A stretch of 64,000 nt of DNA, taken from assembly GCA_013365365.1 (NCBI GenBank), contig JABVXU010000007.1:461575-525574 (forward strand). The letters are read 5' to 3'. This document shows positions 13,720 to 26,300 of this stretch, piece by piece; position 1 is the stretch's first letter; the number at the start of each line of letters is the position of its first letter. The DNA comes from Cruorifilaria tuberocauda (lineage: Eukaryota > Nematoda > Chromadorea > Rhabditida > Onchocercidae). Position numbers and translations under genes: made by a program. A model generated the notes under the pieces. The model saw nothing but the letters and a program-made list of their open reading frames with translations. It was not told the origin of the DNA and ran no database searches.

Positions 13720-13995
13720 TACGCTGACCTCACTCCTACCTCTCCTCCATACTGATTCCTCACTTTAATCACATCCTGAAACACTGTCATCGTTTCCTTT
13801 TCAGATCGGATCTCTGTCAGCGAGTTCGCACCCACTCGCCCTTCCCTTCCTCTCTTCCTTTCTCCTTCTCCATGTGTCACGAACAGCTCACCGCGATCAA
13901 CCGGAAGTGGAAAGCAGCTCCCGTGCGTGCGCGTGTCTGTTCCTTCCACATTATCAGTGAGTGTTCGACGGCTGTTCCAACCGACCAATGGCTGA
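13720..13995. promoter_or_regulatory. GC-richer promoter-like island, ETS and CCAAT motifs
   Basis: About 275 bases are clearly richer in G+C and CpG than everything around them. On the plus strand there is CCGGAAGTG at 13901-13909, matching the ETS-family core promoter motif, and CCAAT at 13985-13989. A strong donor-like site follows on each strand: GTGAGT on the plus strand at 13957, and GTGAGC on the minus strand reading leftwards from 13891. The overlapping open frames on the minus strand look like GC-driven chance frames, not protein. I infer a promoter or 5' non-coding exon, possibly bidirectional. It could serve the minus-strand gene at 1.2-3.2 kb, the ist-1-like gene at 21.7 kb, or an unseen non-coding RNA. 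Confidence 0.45.
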
Positions 13996-14134
13996 TTAAA
14001 CTTTGTTTACAATTCTTTTGGCAGTAGCAGAAAATGAAAGGAAAAAGTATGCACTCGAAATAGCATGCATCGCTGCAGTCATTCAATTCTTACAATACTG
14101 CAAACACAACTTACACATTAACTCTCACTCGTCA

Positions 14135-14565
14135 TACACGCACGTACACGTACACACATACACATAGATGACTCATATGCAAACATATACATACAGGTAA
14201 ATAAATAGAGGTGACATAATACAAGCACACACACACACACACACACACACACTCATACATACGTATGAATACATGGAGGTGATATAAACACACATACGCA
14301 TATATATATATATATATATCACACACACACACGCACACATATATGCAAATACACACATCTACACACAAATACATGAAATAGAGGTGACATATGTGTACAC
14401 ATATAAACACACACGCATACATACGCATGTAAATAGGTATAAATGACATATATACAAGCACACACACCCCCACGTACATTCACACGCTATACACACGCAC
14501 ACGCACACACATACAAACACATACACATACATACATGCAAATAGCGAAGGTGTCATGCAGATGTC
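14135..14565. repeat. (CA)n / (ACAT)n higher-order satellite
   Basis: A dense CA/ACATAC microsatellite that also carries a longer unit. The phrase AGAGGTGACATA, or a variant, recurs at about 14207, 14273, 14379, 14433 and 14547, each followed by a CA-rich stretch. A perfect (CA)n run and a (TA)n run sit inside. Reverse-strand open frames rich in Cys, Val and Tyr are translations of the repeat, not genes. Confidence 0.88.
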
Positions 14566-14599
14566 ATACAAATACAAACCCATGCGTTTTCTATCGCAC

Positions 14600-15831
14600 A
14601 CCTCGGAAACTTCTAATTGAACCGTTTCGTTAATTAATATTTTTCGTAGACGTGTTTGTGATGAGATAGTTTTACGTCATCTCTACGTCAATGCTATTTG
14701 TGTTTCGATTGAAAGAAATAGTCAATGTGTCCAATTTCATTGATTATTTTTTTACTTTTCAACTTTTCTCTTTGTAATAATGCGATTGGTTTTGTTTCTA
14801 AATTATTCATTAATATATGATATTTATCTTTTTTAAGATTCAACGCGGCAGACTTCTAACTTTCATATCGATATGAAGAAAGGGAAGCATGGAGGCGCAA
14901 TTGGTTATCGGAAATATAGTGTCATAAGTAAATTCAAAACATAGGGATATATAGTTTTAAATCGAGAAGGAATGATTTGGATGTATGTTTACGATAAATA
15001 AAAATGATATATGATAAAGATATATGATAAATGATCATATGAATTGGTGAAGGTAATGTCTGAATTTTTTACTGATAGATTGAAAATAAGAAATATCAGA
15101 ATTGATTTCAAAACGAATGCATCATTGTACTTGAAATTTAGTATTTTCAGATAAATCGATCACTGATATGCTTGTATTAAGAATTACTATTTTTCAAAAT
15201 TTTTATTCACAAAATCAATTGCAACGAATTGAGCGCATTTTTCTAACTCGTCGAAATACTATCAAATAGAAATGTGCTAGTTCTTCATTCCATCTTTTAC
15301 CATCTAATGATCCTTATCATCGACTACTGATAGAGGAAAATGTCAACATGCAGGGCTGATGATGATATGCAAGGATTTATTTCACACACAAACAAATGTA
15401 GCTTTACTTTCAACTCTATAATAAGATTCATTATTTTAGTTATCAATGGATTAGACGAATTGAATTGATTTAAAGATAATTGTTGCTTTTATAATAAGAT
15501 TCTTCATGAATGTTTCTATTGATTTATTTCCAATTAGAATTTATAACCAATAATTTTTCAGCTCTGTCATTTCTCATAATCATTCACGATTAAATGTCAA
15601 ATTAATTTTATTAAAAAACAGCTTTTGATATAAAGATATTAGTGATAAGCGAAGAAGATAACGTATAAAGCATAACTTTAATGATAATATAATATTTATA
15701 ATATTGTCAGTAAAAATTTCATTGTTTAACAAATCAAATAAAAATATACGAAAAATTTTCTTCGTAAATAATTTAATCCATTGGAATGTTTTAGAAAAGA
15801 AATAAGTTAAATATAATAATCTTTATAGGTT
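14600..15831. other. Intergenic AT-rich DNA
   Basis: No exon seen. There are short direct repeats of ATATGATAAA near 15005-15030 and nothing else recognisable. Confidence 0.55.
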
Positions 15832-16065
15832 TTATAAATAATCATATTCATCGTTTCTAATATCAGGTTGCATTATTAATGAAGGACAAGTAATTAATCT
15901 GTGAGTAAAGGATCTTATTGAACTTTCTAAATAGTCTTGAGATATATCGATAGCACATACTTTTCCATGAAATCGTTTTGCACAGGACATTAGCACTGAC
16001 GCAAGCATATTATCGATAGGTACTCCTCTTAGAACGGCAGAATGCAAATGAAACTGTGAAACATT
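15832..16065 (-). CDS. Orphan terminal exon, unknown protein
   Basis: On the minus strand an open frame runs from an acceptor-like TTTCACAG into FHLHSAVLRGVPIDN and ends at TAA after about 75 codons. Composition is balanced (Cys, Asp, Arg, Pro, His present), unlike the Phe/Ile/Lys-rich chance frames nearby. It includes SCAKRFHGKVCAIDIS and ends NDEYDYL. I do not recognise a family. No ATG lies at a convincing start, so it would be a last exon whose upstream exons should lie above 16.1 kb on the minus strand. I could not find them in the repeat-rich 16-21 kb. It may instead be a pseudogene relic. Confidence 0.35.
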   Translation of the reverse strand, partial: NVSQFHLHSAVLRGVPIDNMLASVLMSCAKRFHGKVCAIDISQDYLESSIRSFTHRLITCPSLIMQPDIRNDEYDYL

Positions 16066-16098
16066 TGATGATTTTAAGTAATTCTAACTTTCCCACCA

Positions 16099-16235
16099 AT
16101 GTGTGTGAGTATGTGTATACGCATGTATGTTTATGTGTGCATGTGTATGTGTACGTGGTGTGTATATGTGTGTGTCTGTATTTATACGTGTGTGTGTGAC
16201 GTGTGTCTGTATTATGTATGTATGTTTTGCCGAAA
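16099..16235. repeat. (TG)n / (TATG)n microsatellite
   Basis: TG-rich run on the plus strand with TATGTGTG phrases. It is the strand opposite of the CA satellite at 14.1-14.6 kb and flanks the orphan exon on its upstream side. Confidence 0.85.
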
Positions 16236-17302
16236 TTTTAGTTTGCTTTGCTGCTGTATTTTATTATATTATTTTTGTTTTATAATGTTATCTATATATT
16301 TTATTATTAATATCACTATTAAAAAAATTTATTGTTACTTTTGAGAAAAACATGCAATAACTTTAATTACTATAAATTACTTTCGTGTAATTTGTTAATT
16401 AAAACTCAAATAGAATTATCAAAATGTTAAATCAATCATTTAATTCGTATGATAACGACCAATAAAAACAATTTATTTCTACCTGATACTGTAAAGTAAA
16501 GTGCAGAAAAAAAATCATGAAATTAAGCAAATAAAATATTCCGATATGTTAGAATAATAAAATTGAATTAAAGCATTTCTTTCTCGTTGTTAATCTAATT
16601 ATTGCAATAATCGGTTTAATTTAATTTATTACAATAAAGATGTTCGTTTAAACGAATGAAAAATTTGTGAAATACAATTTGAATTCAGAAAAAATAAAAA
16701 TTGAAAGCAAAAAAAAATAATTCATTCGTTACATTACAGCTAAATAATTTCCAGAAATAGTTACAATTATCGAAATTCTTCTTACTGTAAAGCGATTTTT
16801 TTCCTTTGTTTCAGGTAAACTAATAACTAACTAAAATTTGAATAGTCAGTTTATTGGAAACAAAAGAAAAAAATTACCAATCAATATATTCAAATCTTCA
16901 TTATAATTAGCAAATTATACTTAGCTCTCTCCTCAATCTAAAATTCAAATACTTTATGAATCGTTAAGGTTATACTTTTACTAATTAGCTAATAATTTAA
17001 TTGCAACAATAACAATCACTCATGATATTTCAAAACATTGAAGTAATGGTACATTCTCTTGTATTTCTCTTTCACTTCGTCATTTATGAGAATTATAACG
17101 AGAAAAAATAATTTTTTTTCAATTTATTAATTTCAATTTATTATTCTGATATGTTAGAATATTTTATTTGCTTAATTTCTCGTTTCTTTTTTCTGAATGT
17201 CAAATTGTATTTACAAAATGTTCTTTTTTAAGTTATTATCGAATTGAATGGTATCGAATCGACCAATCAACCAGTTTACATCATTGTCACATTCATTGTT
17301 AT

Positions 17303-17307
<5 letters not shown>

Positions 17308-17345
<38 letters not shown>

Positions 17346-17346
17346 A
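17308..17346. repeat. (GA)n microsatellite
   Basis: Pure GA run of about 15 units with a terminal GGAGAGAG. Open frames across it encode Arg-Glu repeats, which is the repeat itself. Confidence 0.92.
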
Positions 17347-19042
17347 AAGCACTGAATATAAAATTGCAAGACGAGAGTTGTTTACAACAAATTTTCCGTT
17401 AAACATAGTGTTGTTTTTTTCCTCCATTCTGTTCTGTTCATTTTCAACGTTTCTTTCGTGACTTTAAATTCACTAGCTTCCTCTTTACTTTTCTTTTTTT
17501 CTTTCACGCAGAATCGTTTGTGCCCAAAGTTTTTCTTTACCTCCCTCCCCCTCTCTCTCTCTCTTCTTTTTAACTTATCAAACTGGAGATGAAACTTTTC
17601 ATTTGTTTGGAAATACTTCATTTTTTTTCTTTTCCTTATAACGATTCGATGATTAGCACAAAATGGACAACAAAGTTGTAATGAAATGAAGTTTGTATGT
17701 GATAATCGTTGTAAAAGATGTTATTTACTTGAGATATTATTTTTATCTTTATTTTTTAAATGTTATTTTTGAATGATGATCATTGATTATTGATTAGTTT
17801 AGAATGTAAACATTTCCGTAAAGGTAATGAATAGGAAATGGTAAGGTTTAATAATTAATATAAGCTTGAAGTAATGTGTATTCATGCTTTGTTTTAATTG
17901 TATCTTTAACATGCATTCGTATCTTAATTAAACTCGACATGATAGCAATGAAGGAAATAGATAATGAAGTTGTTTATCTAATTATTTGATATTTATATTA
18001 TTGTGTATCTTGATTATTTATATTATTGCATATTTAAAAACACAATTTACATTTTTACTTTTTACTTTCTTCATTTACTTTTTACATTACCTCTATTTTT
18101 GTAGCTAGTCTTTGGGAATTAGAAAAAGAGAGAGAGAGAATTATGTGAGTTCCATCTTATTTTTCACTTTAATTAATTGCTTTCATTTTATTTTATTGTC
18201 CAAAAAAATCTCTTACTCGACATTTCTCATCTTTCTCCTACTAAACAATTACTTTGCAAATGAATGGTTTTTTTTTCTTTCAAAAAATTTCGGTAAATTG
18301 AAGTAAAAAAAGCGCAGCTATTTGCTATTGTAATATTTATCACTTATTGTAATATTTATGCTTAAATTTATCACTTATCTTTCGCAAAAGTTATTTAAAC
18401 ACAAAATTGCTATTTTGCAATGTGTTGAATTGCTTGCTTGCTTACTTCCTTACTTATTCATTCGATTCACTTAAGAATTGATTACTTACTCACTCACTCT
18501 ATCCATTTATAATTTTTTTATTTCTCTGTTTTTTTGGTGTTATTAATTGTTTATTTTCTTCACTCATTCTATCCAGTTAAGAATTGATTACTTATATAAC
18601 TTAGTTATTCTATTCATTTAAGAATTGCTTACTTTATCCATTTAAATATTTAACTTTTTTTCATTTTATAGAAATAGCAATAAGTATTAAAACAAACATA
18701 CATATGTACTAATAACTGTTTATATTAAGTAATTTCAGCAAATATTCTAAAATATTTTATCAGGTAATTCATGAAAGAAAAGATCAGGACTCCTTATCAA
18801 ATCATTGAGTAAAGTGATTCCTTTTTTTCTTTAATGAAATAGTTTTTTTTTTGGATGTGAATACTTAAATGCTTCATCAAACAAATAAGCCTTAATAACT
18901 AATGATTAGTAATTTCTTTCCAATCATTTTCAACGTAAGAAAAAAAACGAACATTTTTGCAATACATTTAAAATATAAAATGATATCTGTGAAAACATAT
19001 CAAACATAAATGATATTTATAAGAATGATAAAAAAAGAGAGA

Positions 19043-19072
19043 AGGAGGGATAGGGAGAGAGAGAGAGAGAGG
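19043..19072. repeat. (GA)n microsatellite
   Basis: GAGGGATAGG followed by a GA run. A sister tract lies 200 bases on, at 19253-19286. Confidence 0.88.
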
Positions 19073-19252
19073 AAAAAAAAGGATGAAAAGAATTTGTAAC
19101 AAAAATATTATTTTCAATGTTTTTTTTCCCAATAATTTCTGCAATTTCAAAACAAACTTAAAACCAATTTTTCAACTGATTAATGTTCCAATTTTTCTCT
19201 TTCTATCTTTTTCAACATTCTTTTTTCTCCTTCAATTCTTATGCCAAAAAAG

Positions 19253-19286
19253 AAGAGAGAGAGAGAGAGAGAGAGGAGTGGAGAGA
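19253..19286. repeat. (GA)n microsatellite
   Basis: GA run ending GGAGTGGAGAGA. Not coding. Confidence 0.88.
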
Positions 19287-21706
19287 TTATTTTTATTCTT
19301 TTTTATTCTCGTATTTTATTTCGATCGATTTGAAATTATTGTTGCTGGTCAATTGAATGCACAATTAACAATACTTGGAATTAGTGTTCTTGGAAATATA
19401 CAATCAATTTTTAAGCACGGATTTTTGCATAAATTGATTTACTTGTTTCAAAAAAAGAAGTGTTGAAGATTCTTAGCTTTTTTCAGGTTGGCTATTTTAG
19501 TTTAAATTTTTTTTAATTTCTGATATTGCCATGATGATTATCTGTGCATTGTTTGATTTGGAAATGATTATTTGTTGTTTGTTATTTATTGGTTACAAAA
19601 AAATGGCAACATATTTTAATGCATGCTTTTAGTTTAAAGCTTCTTTAATGCTGCATATGGTAAGTATAAAATTAAAATTTTGTTATTACGATATTTTGTA
19701 TTATATAATTAGAAAAGACATTATCGGTTAACTATATTGTTGACTTTTAATTTTTCAATGAAATTTTTTTTGCGCTGATGATTCATAGCTTAGATGAATA
19801 TTTGTTCAGCTTTTAAATGAACTAAATTGAATGTCAAAGTAAAGTTTGAGAGATTTATTAAAATAAAAAGTTAAATATTGGATATACTTTCAATCTGTTT
19901 ACATCGTTATTTCTTTCAGTCTTATTTTTACTATATAATTTATTTCATTATAGCAACATAACATCATTCTATGTTACAGTATTTAATTATCTTAAATCGA
20001 ACATCTTTTTTTTTGTTGTTAAAATCTTAATAATGAATTATAAAGTTATTAGAGGAAAAAAAACACTTTGAATTAAGCTTAGACGAAAAGTTCAAACTTG
20101 AATGAAACTATGAAAAAGCATTGAATTCCTGAAATCATTGTACATTTGCAGTAATTATTACAGTTGAAATTTAATATCTTTACTGGATAGGAATCTGATT
20201 TTCTAAAAGAAATTTCCGGAAATTAATTATCGTTTAAAGATTATTTCCATACAAATCAACACTAATAATATCATTTCATATTTTTGATGTAATATAAATT
20301 ACAATTCTTATGTATCAGTATAGTTTAGTTTAGAAATTAAAATCATAATTTATCAATATGAAAGTAATAGGTTGAAAAGAAAATTAATCTTAATTATTGG
20401 AAGACAAGGAGGAATATAAAGGCTTGTTTCTCATTCATTTCAATATTTTACAATTTTAATTAAATATTTTGCAAGGATAAATTTAATAAAATTAAAATAA
20501 GCACGAAGTAAAGTTATGACATTACCGTTAAATTGAAAAGTACTACCTGTTTGATGTGTTATCGGACTATTCCATCAGTATATCAGAAGATATTTATCAA
20601 TTCTAATTGATTATGATAATCTGTTAATTAATATGAAATCTAGTTAAGATATTTAGATAGAATCATTGAAGATAAATTTACAAAAAGTTAATTTATTTTA
20701 ACTTACACTAATAACTTCCATTATGGAATCAGTTGAATATTTCATCTGATCATAATCTTTTGGGATGATAAATTTCAGTGATTTATCGTTGAAACCATTA
20801 GGTGGAAATTACAGCTACTGCATTTATGTCATCGAAAGGTCAGGAGTTTAGGGTCAAGTGATTAAATTTGAAATTTAATAGCAATATAATAAGCTGTATG
20901 GAGTTAGTAGTGGATGAGGTTATATGTTGTTAGTAAGATCGATAAATAGATAGTACAAAAAATATCCCACTCTTTTCTGCCTCTCTTTCAATAGCTAAGA
21001 TTATATCGTTAACATTATCTCGTTTCTTTTCGTTGCTCTCAATATTATTGCCCTACCCAATCATAATTTAGATTCCAAGTCTCATGTCAGAAGGTCATTC
21101 TACTGTTCCGCTCATCTTTTTACATCAGACATACTTTTTTTGTAAATGATCGTACGTGTATTCTCGTCGATATATGCTGTTACGTTGTTCTCTGCATTGA
21201 TCACTATTTCGCTCGTGTTTTTACTACAAATTATAATTTTTAATTGAGTCTGTTTTTCGCATTTTTTCCTTTTTATTAGAATTTTAATCGTTAATGATTA
21301 TGATGATGATGATATTTGATAGATTACATTCATTATATATATATTTATTATCTTCGTTATTCTAGCAACGTTTGCTATCAAAGGTGTTCTTGATTTATTC
21401 ATATTTTAATTGGCCTGTTTAGTGTAGTAGGATTTGGAAAACTGGTTTTGTGAAGTTTTTATTTCAGGGTTTTATCATTTTTTACCGGGGAGATTGTTTC
21501 TGTTACCCCCATATATATTTAGTACCAAAATCAATATTATTCGTAACTCTGATTTTTTGGTAGTGCATCTGAAAAAACCAAAGTGCGGCATTCTAGGAAA
21601 TGAAATTTTATTGGTCGCTTCATTAATCAAAATATTCCGGATGTGGATAACACGGAAATCTACGCAGTTACAAAGTTATTTTTATCTGTTTTAAATAAGA
21701 AGAAAA

Positions 21707-23366
21707 ATGGACAAGAAACGAACTTCAAATCCCGTGGAAGAAGATGCGGGTGTCTTGAAATCGGGCTACGTTACAGCTGCATTTTCGCCTTTCGTAAGTG
21801 TTTTTTGTAGGAACTATTGTCATTATTTCTACGAACTTTTCATTGCGTTAAGTTTTTGACATATTCACGGCATTCATTTCTTCTTTAGCAAGCCTAAAAT
21901 GTTTGCTATTCTCGCACCGGATAATAGCTGCTGCATTACATTCTATTTTTCGATTTCATGAAATGAAAGGTTCACATTTAGATTTGTTTACTTTAAAAAA
22001 AACCTAATATTTCCATATTATTATTCAATAAATTAAACACTCTTAGTAACGTTTATTAATTTTCAGAAAACCAAAAAAGTGTATTACGCAGTTTTGGGTC
22101 ATCGGGCGCTTGAATTACATGAAAGTGAAAAGAAATCTCAAAGGAAGAACAGACATCCACGACATCTGATTGATCTCTCCACCTGTTTCAACATTAATCG
22201 ACATGTAAGCCCAATCATCAATTCCATATGTAGTTTTAAAATTATCATAGCATTATTTCTGTTCATTTAGAAAGCTTTATTTATTAATATATTGCTTTAG
22301 CAAAATTCTCATTGGAGGAAAATTGCAAATACTCATTTCTGAGTTGTATGTAAGTTCAAGTCTTTCCAGCAGCTTAAGCCATTTTTGATATCATTATGAT
22401 TTGTCTACTGAATTTTGATATCGGTTTTGCTCTTGTTTCATAGTTTGATAAAGTTAAGGAAGGTAGTACTATCAGTTTTTCCTCGGCTAATTGACGGGTT
22501 GCCAATTTGTTAATAAACGTCCTTTTTTAAGCTAACAAAAAATTGAACAGCATACCCAAATTTCACCGTTTTCTAATTTCGAAAATAAAATTGAGGAACG
22601 ATAGTTATTTGAAGAATTTGAATATGATGTTTAATCGGTCCCATTATTTTTGCTGGACACCATTGAAAATAGAAATTAAATCAATTTCTCTTCATATTAG
22701 ACTGGATTAAATTTTTTTGCATGTATTTTGATTAGCATTCATGGCTAAAGTGTCTTCATTGTATTAAATAATGGAGTTATTTTCAGAAATTAATATTAGA
22801 ATTTCCGATTTATTCGATTTTTATGTATAATCGGAATATTTTTAATTTGCATTTTCAATTTCAAGTGATTCAAATACTACTTTTCGCAATATATTTTATG
22901 TAGAAGTCTATTGAAGCTTTGAATGAATTACACTTATTCCTCAAAATATTAATAAATGAGAACTGTATTATGCTTTTTTCTCCCTATAATAATTTTTTAA
23001 TTTCTTTTTTTAAGAGTATTCGTCTGACGTATTGAATTGGCTAGATTTCCTGCGCATTTTGAAGATAGAGGAGATTTATAGAAATTTCTAAAAGATGTAG
23101 AATGTTAGATTATTGGAGCAATCATTACTATTAATGCTAATTCCGGTAAGTTCATATCATTTCGACGATATGGCTGTTAAAGTATTTCTTACAGTTTGAT
23201 GGCCGATTGAAATACTGCGTGGCAATTATGACACCTGATGAAACACTTGTTTTGCGAGCGGAAACAGATGTATTAAGTGACGAATGGTACGATATGTTGA
23301 TGTCTGCAGTGATACCGGCACGAGCTCTACATCTCGGACGACCTGTTTTTGCCAATGAGTTTTTTG
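21707..23366 (+). other. PH domain exons of the IRS-like adaptor
   Basis: Residues about 15-125 over exons 1-3. The opening GVLKSGYV, the strand KVYYAVLGHRALELHES, HLIDLSTCFNI and the C-terminal DEWYDMLMSAVIPAR helix with its conserved Trp match an IRS-type PH domain, which binds phosphoinositides at the membrane. The Arg/Lys-rich segment after exon 2 starts supports this. Confidence 0.85.
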
Positions 23367-26300
23367 GTAAATTTTAATCTTATCGCTAGCTTTTTCCTAC
23401 GTATATTTTATGTGTCATTAAACTTTGTACCATTATGTTTTTATCCTGCACTGAGTCTGTTCACAAAGAACAAATTAATAGTCAGTTAAATAAAATTTTT
23501 AATAAGTAGTATCGTGTCTTATTCATGCAGTTGCATTTCAAGCTATACTAAGGATTGGATGGGTCGATTATCTTCATACTTTTATTATATACTGATGGAG
23601 AATTCGAGATTCTTCTTTATTCGAAGTTGAAAAGTAATGAAAAAATGTCGTTCTTATTATTATATCCAGTGACTGATGTTCCCTTCAAAGTGACTTTGTT
23701 GAGAAAATATTGCTTCAGATTGTGCTTGGGATGTAACAATAATTGAACACCCAAAATTCCGGAAATCAGTTAAATCTTCGGAGAAATTGATTAATTTGTG
23801 CACAAAAGATCCATCATTACTCGGACCACATCGATTATGTTTTTACCATCACACGATCATTTTATGTAGGCGAGGTATTGAGCCAGCACCTTCGGATGCC
23901 CTGTTGCAGTCAGGCATTCCGCCATTCAAAGTAACTGACTTCGTTGAATTTCCTGTAAGTTTTAAATATTCTTCAGTTTATGATAAGTCAGAGTAAGAAA
24001 TACAACATTTCTATTTGCTTACGCACAATTTAATAATGTAACTTTTATTACAAACTGAAATTTCCTAAATCATTACAAATAACGTTTCTTTGCTATTTTG
24101 TAATAAAGTTATATATCAGCATTTCTGCTGTCTATCTTTTAATGAGAATTGATAAGATTCAATGCAGCAAACTTCATAATCTTGTTTTACAAAGCAGTCT
24201 ATCTCTACATGCTTAAAAATGTGTTATACTTATTTCATCATTTTTTTGCTGATCTCTTTTAGCGACAGTATATGGCCAGTTTTGGCTGCCAGGAGAGATA
24301 TTTTTTCATGGTGATGGGCCGATCATCACCATCCGGTTCGGGCGAACTATGGGCATTATGTGACTGTGAAGAGGTGGCTGCCGATGTGCACAATAAATTG
24401 AATAAAATTATCGAAGAGGAGTGTGAAAAAAAGAAAAAATTGCCGAATGGGTCAGCTTCACTTTGGTTTTCCTCTTTTATAAGTTTATTGTTTGTTTTAG
24501 AACTAAACTTCAGGACTTTCATTGTAGTTGTTAATATAAAACCATCATTGGTAGTTATTAGTCATTAGTTTTCAAGAATTTTGTTTGATTAGCAATTACT
24601 CTTTCTGAGAAATTTTCGGAATAGGCTGCAGTTAGTTTTTCCAGACATGTACATATTTTTAGTCGTATATCTTTCAAGCTAAGATCAGATTATTTGACAT
24701 ATGTTTGGAAATTTCTCTTCTTGCTTAGCGAAAAATTCTTAAAATTTTCATTTAATTGTTTGAATAGTCTGAATGAAACACAGTATTTTCTTCGGTTTTC
24801 TTTTTCAGACCACCACTACACTTGACTTCCACGCATCATGGGCATCGCGACCGACTTCATACACACAGCGGACTTCGAAAAACAGGAACTACAATATCGA
24901 GGTTATTTTGTGTAATGTTGCTTATTAGGAAAATGAGTGAATGTTGGTTTGCATATTAGTACACTGTTCTTTTTTTGTTAAATTTTTTTTGTAAATATTT
25001 TTTGTTAAATGAAAGTTGATTTGAGTGATTCGCAACTTCAAGGAACAAAGTATTAATTGCGGATATAAATTTTAGAATACTTGAATTAATAAGTTTTTCA
25101 GAATCGCTACCATGTTTTTACCTTTAAAATAAAATCAAAGGAACAGTAGTTCTTTATATGTAGAAAATTTATTTCCGTTATTTCAGGAAACTGACACCTG
25201 ACGAACTGTCATTGAAAGAACGACGAGCTCAGTTACGCGGTTACAAGTGGGCTGCGGATTCAATTCAAGAACGAGCACAAGAAGATACGTTGTCACCCAA
25301 TGTTCCATCCTTCTTATGGTTTGATTCAACCACCGCTAAGTAGGTGCATCGTATCTATTGCTAATATAAAATTATTTTCGTGTTTTCTGACAAAAAATTA
25401 CTGAAAAATTACTTTGAAATTTACTTAATATTTATCTGTTATCCTTGTTTTTTCTGAAGTGTCGCTTTATTCTTTGTTCAATTCCAAGTGATAATTCTGG
25501 TAAGCTTAAATTATCTATGCTTCTTGATTATTTCATTTTTTTCATTTTCGAAAATTTGATTGTATAAATGTCTCGTGATTGATGTTGATGTTTTATGTTC
25601 CGAAATTCACATCTTCGTCTAGAATTTATTCCTTCTAGTTTCTGATGATTTAATTTTTGCAGAGGCAAATGTTTGAGGAATTCACGATCTGGGCAAAATT
25701 CTTTAGTTAGGAAAATTGATCGAACGCGAAGTTTTGAAATAAAAATATCGCTTCCTTCATCATCAACAACTGGCCGGTCAGTTTCATTTATAATTAAGAA
25801 ATTGCATATTAATTTGGATTTAATTTTTTTTTATCCACGAATCGTTCACATAGTACGGTTGCTTGCAGCATAGAAAGTGATAAGAATAATAAGAAATATC
25901 TCCCAGCAGAGCTGTTATTAGAAAGTTTGGATTGGAAAAATTTTTCTCGAAATCATTTTTCACTTGCATCATCATCAGCTACGGAAGAAACTGAAGACAG
26001 GCAGGTTTTGTCGTAAATTTATATTAATGCTGATAAATATTGACAGAAAAAGATATTTCAGTAATGAATTATCTGCCGTCCAATTTTTGACACTTTTCAT
26101 ATTATTCTAGTTTATTTGGAGACAGCGATATTTTAAAGATTCGGAAACTGTTTCTTGTTCTAATTTTTCCGTACAGTAATTGAATGGCACAAGGAAATTT
26201 CACGAACGAAGATTAAACATAAAAGTCGATGAGGATTATCGTTTTGCATGTTTAATATTAATTAATTTTGTTCTTTCTTCGTTCGTTTTTTTGGACGATA

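Larger units (their letters stand above)
16240..21706. other. 5.5 kb gene-empty stretch upstream of the ist-1-like gene
   Basis: No supported exon. Four (GA)n tracts occur (17308-17346, 18121-18140, 19043-19072, 19253-19286) and a CT-rich tract near 17541-17566. The part at 20.98-21.35 kb is less AT-biased and could hold the promoter or 5' leader of the ist-1-like gene, but I see no decisive motif. Confidence 0.5.

Noticed and set aside
13719..14086. Two overlapping minus-strand open frames of 69-89 codons in the GC-richer island
   Set aside because: No splice-consistent partner exons and a composition explained by the local GC rise and purine runs; treated as promoter or 5' exon instead.
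14132..14601. Cys/Val/Tyr-rich minus-strand open frames resembling Cys-rich secreted proteins
   Set aside because: They are translations of the CA/ACAT satellite in several frames.
21434..21694. 86-codon frame just before the adaptor start
   Set aside because: It ends 12 bases before the ATG and in a composition unlike the adaptor; no donor links it to exon 1.
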